Shown here in pieces: positions 7,825-12,030 of a stretch of DNA of 12,030 bases. The first letter of the stretch is position 1. Each line of letters begins with the position of its first letter. A program made the translations under genes and the position numbers. Under the pieces are notes generated by a model. That model was not told where the DNA came from. It saw nothing but the letters and a program-made list of their open reading frames with translations, and searched no databases. The DNA comes from Euperipatoides rowelli (lineage: Eukaryota > Onychophora > Udeonychophora > Euonychophora > Peripatopsidae): assembly GCA_003024985.2 (NCBI GenBank), contig PXIH01S0008029.1; one strand, 5' to 3'.

Positions 7825-8905
7825 TTCTGCGGGATTTCCTCAACAGAGAGGTTCCCTTCAACCAAAATCATTTTTCACTCTTCACCATTTTTCTCTATCT
7901 TCAATATCCTCTTCTTGCAGTCCATTCCCATTCATTGTTTTTCTCACTGTCTTCCCATTTGACCTTGGGTCTACTTCTTCTTTGCCTTTCCTCTGCTTCC
8001 CAATCCATCATTATCTTTGGTAATCTTTCTTCTTCTATTCTTCTAACATGTCCATATCATTTTAGACTTTTCACATTGATAGACTCATATTGAATGTTTC
8101 CGTTAGCTTCTCTTTCTTGATTTCATTGATTTTCCTTTCGAATCTTGATATTCTGGATAATGCCCATAAATCCATCTCCATCGATAACAATTTACGCTGA
8201 AATGCCCTATTTAAAGTCCATCTTTCAGCTCCATAAACAGTATGTTCTGAATAATGTCAAATACGAGTCCTTTGTCCTTTTTAATATATTTCTGTTCTAT
8301 AGGAAAGAACGCATGCCAATCATCTTTCAACTGTTATTTTTAATAATAAATCCCAAATAACTGAAATCGTTTACACTTTAAATCTTGTTTCCTTCTATTG
8401 TTAATTCATTCTCTCTCTCCATTGTCATATATTGTTTTTTCTTAACTGATTTTGAGTCCCTGTCGTGGAAATTCTTCCATTAATTTTCTAGTCATGTAGT
8501 TGATAGTATCTGAATCCTAAGTATTTATTACCTGATTATTATTAATAATTAGCCACACCTTCATTGGTAAGGGTGTACTTCCAGTTCCTTTGTTTTCGGT
8601 TACTTATTAAATATACAGACATGACCTAAGTTAGACAATAAAAAACACAAATAAAAGCTCAGTACAAAATTATTCCATATCAGATAATCATTCAATACAA
8701 GAATAGAATCATCTGTGAAAAGCAAGTTAAAAATAAACCTATTGTTGACTATAGGTACTACCATTTTTCTATATTTTTTTTAGTCAATTCCTGAGCATAA
8801 ATGTAAATTTTAAATAAGCTGATCATAATAATAGGGCAGATGAGCCACAGGTAAAAAAAAAATGTAGAAAGTGGCCCTGTCATTTTCGAATGCATATTAG
8901 GAATA
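7825..8905 (-). pseudogene. non-LTR retrotransposon reverse transcriptase fragment, inactivated
   Basis: Read on the minus strand the motifs appear in the correct family order. A GPLST word near 8870 corresponds to the Q-G-C-P-L-S-P-T box. LFKIYIY lies at 8797-8817. LLFTDD (8725-8708) stands in place of the catalytic F-A-D-D. Then follow YMTRKLMEEF (8498-8469), ELTIEGNKI (8407-8381) with a following F-x-Y-L-G-like word, GAERWTLNRAFQRKLLSM (about 8233-8180), and WEAEERQRRSRPKVKWED (about 8008-7949), the basic C-terminal segment. Many stops and frameshifts separate them. About 150 bp of unrelated sequence separates the FTDD and YMTRKLM parts, where relatives have about 50. The catalytic alanine is replaced by threonine. 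Downstream, 7700-7825 is rich in GATGAT-type words, as in some LINE 3' tails. It lies in the upstream intron of the host gene, in the same orientation. Confidence 0.75.
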
Positions 8906-9154
8906 GTGGGCATTGTCTTCAAAAATTATTTTCTTTACCAAAAAATGTGTAGTTTAGTTCGCATATTATTTTTTTTGTCAATGTTTAGGAAAACATAATC
9001 TAATTTCACATAATTTTTTTTTCCTATCATAGCATAATGTTCCGTCAATCTTATTGTAGTTAAGTTCATATACAGATATGGTAACCATTAACTTATAGCT
9101 TTTAATTCTTTAAATATATATTTTCTAGTAGTTATCCTTTCATGAGGGCCAAAG

Positions 9155-9250
9155 CAACATTTCTTCATTGATGTTAAAGCAGCTATGGATTCCTTATACA
9201 AAAATATCTAACTGGGTGGCTTTTTATACTGGTGCTTTCATCAAATTATA
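9155..9250 (+). pseudogene. possible inverted RT upstream fragment (motif A)
   Basis: A plus-strand frame reads HFFIDVKAAMDSLYKNI, then a stop at 9209-9211, then LGGFLYWCFHQIIRSKN. The first part matches the RT motif-A pattern F-x-D-F-K-A-A-Y-D-S of LINE proteins. The second part could be the segment that follows. It lies about 250 bp beyond the start of the minus-strand RT fragment (7825-8905), in opposite orientation, and would supply the part of RT missing there. The match is short and interrupted, so it is tentative. Confidence 0.4.
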
Positions 9251-9950
9251 AGGAGTAAGAATTGAATTATAGACTAGATGTTTTCAAATTTTTCTAACAA
9301 ATTATTTGATCAATAACAATTTATTAATAACACCTTATTATTGTTAGTCGAGACAAATTAATTGCTTTAAAACAAAATTTAAAGTTTTCATAAACTCAAC
9401 TCTTGTGATAAAACTGGTAGACATAATAATTTCAAATTATTTTACATTCCATAAATAATGTTAATTGTCTGTTGAGAAATTTCTTCAATTTTTAGATTTG
9501 CTTTCCAAATAAAATCTTGCTCCTCCCCTCTCCGCATGAATGTTTATTTTAGGGAGATTTTAAGATATTTATCACAAGTTGCTATCAATCTCCTCCCCTT
9601 CCACAATTTTTAAAATTTATTTTACTAAAGAGTAGATTTTTCAGCAAACAATAATAAAATGATGCCTTAAGTTTAAAATTTTATACCGGTATATGTTTGG
9701 ACCACTCAAAAGGTTTTCAAACGGTGTAATACATAAAGTAACTGCATATAATAGCCTATACCAAGAAACAATCAACTGGAGGTCAAGTGGTTGTCATAAG
9801 GACAGTCACAAACATTTGTAATTTAATTTAAAATTTTTTCACTATGAGAAAAATATTAAATGATTTAAAAAAATAAAGAAATAGTGATGTGTTTTTTTAT
9901 TCATCTCCATGAATGGGAGATACAAATTTCTTATAAAAACTTGATGTTGA
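9251..9950. other. AT-rich stretch, no gene seen
   Basis: No coding segment or RNA gene is apparent. Two pyrimidine-rich words, CTCCTCCCCTCTCC (about 9520-9533) and CTCCTCCCCTTCC (about 9590-9602), form a loose direct repeat about 70 bp apart. ATACCGGTAT at 9685-9694 is a short palindrome. Confidence 0.55.
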
Positions 9951-10198
9951 TGTCTTGTGGCACAGATGGTAAGCAGGCTGGCATTAAAATGTAAAACTCA
10001 GACATCACAGGTTTGAATCCTGCTATGGACATGGGTGTTTATTTCTGTCAGATAGTAGACCTTTAAAAGCACTTTCAGGTGAAGATCTAGCTAAAATTAT
10101 ACGGTACTTGTAAAGGTTTATTAAAGATGCAGATCGCAGACTATTTTAAACGATTGATACTTAGACCAAGAAGAAATTCTCTATCCAAAAAAAAAAAA
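9951..10198 (+). mobile_element. tRNA-derived SINE-like element
   Basis: An A-box-like word TGGCACAGATGG (9958-9969) is followed 52 bp later by a B-box GGTTTGAATCC (10010-10020). Together they form an RNA polymerase III internal promoter spaced as in a tRNA. The T-arm can form four of five pairs, but the acceptor stem ends do not pair, so it is not a functional tRNA gene. Downstream of the tRNA-like head is about 170 bp of unrelated body, ending in a 12-A tract (10187-10198). Boundaries are approximate and no target duplication was found. The family is not identified. Confidence 0.55.
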
Positions 10199-10379
10199 GG
10201 TAGTAAGTTAGCTATTTTTTTTTTCCTTTGAAAGAAAATTATGCCAATAAAAGCACAACCTCTTAGTTTAAAAAAATATGATTTTATCAACAAGAAGATT
10301 CATTTGAACACTTTAAATTTTACAAAAAAGAGGATCGCTTGATACCCCATTGCGGTTATCATTATCAAAATAAGTATGA

Positions 10380-10680
10380 AATTATAGACAATATAAATAT
10401 ATGAATTCTTTACCATCATGTACAGTAGCATATATTAAATGCTACCTCATTAAAAGTTTCAGAAGAGAGATCACACAATATCTATTATATTACCCGATAA
10501 TATAAACTATATTACAATATTATTATTATTGCTGATTGTTATTCTGTGTATATACAACCAAGTTTATTAGGTATTGTTTGATAATTGTATATATTGGTTA
10601 TATCGTCATACCATCTGTTCATTTTAATTAACATCATGTACATGGGTCTACAGATCTCTAGATTCAATAAATAAATAAAT
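10380..10680 (+). mobile_element. non-LTR retrotransposon 3' end with (AATA)n tail
   Basis: A 41-codon frame (10380-10505) includes YMNSLPSC (near 10398) and KSFRREITQYLL (10452-10487), the usual N-S-L-P plus F-R/K-R-E-x-x-x-Y-L-L pattern at the C-terminus of Jockey-like LINE ORF2. It ends at TAA 10503-10505. About 160 bp of A/T-rich 3' UTR follows, ending ATTCAATAAATAAATAAAT (10662-10680), a typical polyadenylation word with tail repeats. A frameshifted continuation upstream to about 10260 is possible. The copy is 5'-truncated and inactive. Its 5' limit is unclear because it lies close to the SINE's A tract. Confidence 0.55.
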
Positions 10681-10775
10681 TTCTAGATCAAGATTACATT
10701 TTAATTGTGCAGAGTGAAAGATCAAAATTTTTTTTAATTACCTGTACTCTTCCACCTAGCAAAATTTTATTATCA

Positions 10776-10793
10776 CCCCCCCCCCCACCCCTC
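10776..10793. repeat. poly-C run of 11
   Basis: Eleven C residues (10776-10786) are followed by ACCCCTCC in A/T-rich DNA. It is the second long C run in the window. Confidence 0.85.
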
Positions 10794-11872
10794 CAATTTT
10801 GTGATAGTATGACTATTGCTATAATTACAGGCAGCATAGTGATGTTCCATTTATTATAAACCCCAACATGCCATTAGATATTTGTAGGGAATATGAGAGA
10901 TTAAGATATAAAGTGAATGCACTTGTATTGATTAAAGCAGCAAAGCTATTTTCTTAACTGATTGAGTTTAGTGTAGGACCCATCATCTCCAAGCAAGTTC
11001 ATATCACTGACCTTTCTCTACATGCATCACAATTATCTTAAAAGCCAGTTTTTATTTTATTCTTTCTTTCAACTGGTTAAAACCTATCATGATATATGAT
11101 TGACGACAAGCCTCTACCTTTTGATAGCAACAGGAAGAAGCAACTGTCAGCCTATGAGATTAAAGTTGGAAATAAATCTCACTTTAATTCCTAACTGTAG
11201 GGAAACTCTATTGAACAAGAAAAGAATGTAAGAACAGGGTCAAAAGCAATTTATTTTAACAGAAAATGAAATATATTTTATTTCTAGTGACAATCTGAAT
11301 AGCTGTGTACTGAAAAATTAGTTCAACCTATTCTTTTTTTCCCCAAGCAGATTAACTTAATTACCGTAATATTTAAGACAGTTTTAAATTCAACCTTTAA
11401 TTAAAAAAAAAATAAATGATTAAGAAATTAAAATTTCATAATACCAATAATGTACAATAAGAAAAAAAAAAATAGTTGTTATTGTGGTATACTTTTGTGT
11501 AATTTTTTTTTTTAAAAAAAAGCAAGAAATGTAGTTCTTGCAAATTAAGATAAACATACAGTATATCAAGGTAAACTGAGCAACTTTCAATAGTTGAGCT
11601 TTAATTTGTTATAATTCATTTATGATCCTTTATGTGCTTTAAACATTTAACTGCCTTTGTACTCATGTCTGATAAGATTCAATAGTTTACCAATTAAACA
11701 ATTAGCAAGTATATTGCATATATTTCAATGACAATCTTAAAATTCTTGATGTATTAGTTACTATTGGTATATTTATTTAATAATCATATTCCATTCAAAA
11801 ACCAAAATTACAATATATTTTACAATTAATGAGTAACAATACAAAGAATTTTGTTGGTTTTGGTCCAATTAA
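10794..11872. other. AT-rich stretch, no gene seen
   Basis: Only short frames are present. There is a T12-A8 junction near 11503-11522. A 34-bp segment at 11118-11151 has splice-like borders on the minus strand but is too short to call. Nothing else is recognisable. Confidence 0.55.
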
Positions 11873-11880
11873 GTCTTAAT
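11873..11880. repeat. candidate 8-bp hAT target site
   Basis: GTCTTAAT immediately precedes the hAT terminus. It fits the nTnnnnAn pattern typical of 8-bp hAT duplications. The matching copy would lie beyond the window end. Confidence 0.4.
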
Positions 11881-12030
11881 CAGTGCCGGATTAAGACACT
11901 TGGGGGCCTGTAGGCTAATTACTTTTTGGGGGCCCTTTTAAAACCACATTAGAAATAATACTAGAAAACATCGGCGCCGACTTTCTTTCTTCTCCATGGG
12001 GACATGGTAGGGGGGATTTACACTTAGGCC
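11881..12030 (+). mobile_element. hAT DNA transposon terminus (continues past window end)
   Basis: The sequence begins CAGTGCCGGATTAAGACAC, with the CAGTG start characteristic of many animal hAT terminal inverted repeats. It continues with the G-rich words TTGGGGGCCTG and TTGGGGGCCC seen in such ends. G+C is much higher than in the DNA before 11880, giving an abrupt composition boundary. No transposase coding sequence is visible in the 150 bp present. The other end is outside the window, so autonomy and length are unknown. Confidence 0.6.

Noticed and set aside
7769-8360. Plus-strand frames of 84 and 71 codons
   Set aside because: They are shadows of the minus-strand LINE RT fragment, which has ordered family motifs.
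9951-10030. Functional tRNA gene
   Set aside because: The acceptor stem does not pair and the anticodon arm is not convincing. The A and B boxes fit a SINE better.
10946-11002. Minus-strand mini-ORF MNLLGDDGSYTKLNQLRK
   Set aside because: It has only 18 codons and ends in a stop with no donor before it. It looks gene-like but has no supporting context.
11118-11151. Possible 34-bp micro-exon on the minus strand, ADSCFFLLLSK, with AG before and GTAGAG after
   Set aside because: Its phase would fit the 7199-7394 exon, but the segment is too short to distinguish from chance splice-like borders. The peptide gives no support.

Overview
This window is AT-rich, intron-dominated animal nuclear DNA. 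It has no operons, no prokaryotic gene packing and no long open frames. It has two small spliced exons and many decayed transposable elements: copia, non-LTR LINEs, a tRNA-type SINE, a hAT end and a TIR DNA transposon. This mix, and the style of the LINE proteins, suggests an arthropod, perhaps a hemipteran insect. That assignment is inference from general resemblance and is not proven by the window.

The only host gene signal is on the minus strand. An exon at 7199-7394 has a clean acceptor and donor and encodes a Ser/Thr-rich segment. It is followed, after a ~4.5 kb intron, by a 49-bp exon at 2662-2710. The reading phases join exactly across the intron. I do not recognise the protein. The gene must extend beyond these exons; a possible but weak terminal exon lies at 2498-2566.

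Layout from left to right: 1-320 holds a short hairpin and a 36-bp tandem duplication. 520-850 is a frameshifted copia GAG remnant (+). 851-2661 is AT-rich DNA with no secure gene. 2662-2710 is the downstream host exon (-). 3546-6048 is a TIR-flanked, 2.5-kb PIF/Harbinger-like element inside the intron. Its ends are packed with GAAC/GTTC motifs, and it was itself invaded by a 5'-truncated LINE (5029-5634). 6056-6500 is a set of inverted and tandem repeats. 7199-7394 is the upstream host exon (-). 7825-8905 is a dead LINE reverse transcriptase fragment (-), with a possible inverted upstream piece (+) near 9155-9250. 9951-10198 is a tRNA-type SINE. 10380-10680 is another LINE 3' end (+). From 11881 to the window end is one terminus of a hAT transposon with a plausible 8-bp target site on its outer side.

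I do not see a convincing new biological system. The most unusual items are the GAAC/GTTC subterminal arrays of the TIR element, which include a heat-shock-element-like triplet; the apparent twin-primed LINE insertion; and a nested hairpin at 4371-4468.
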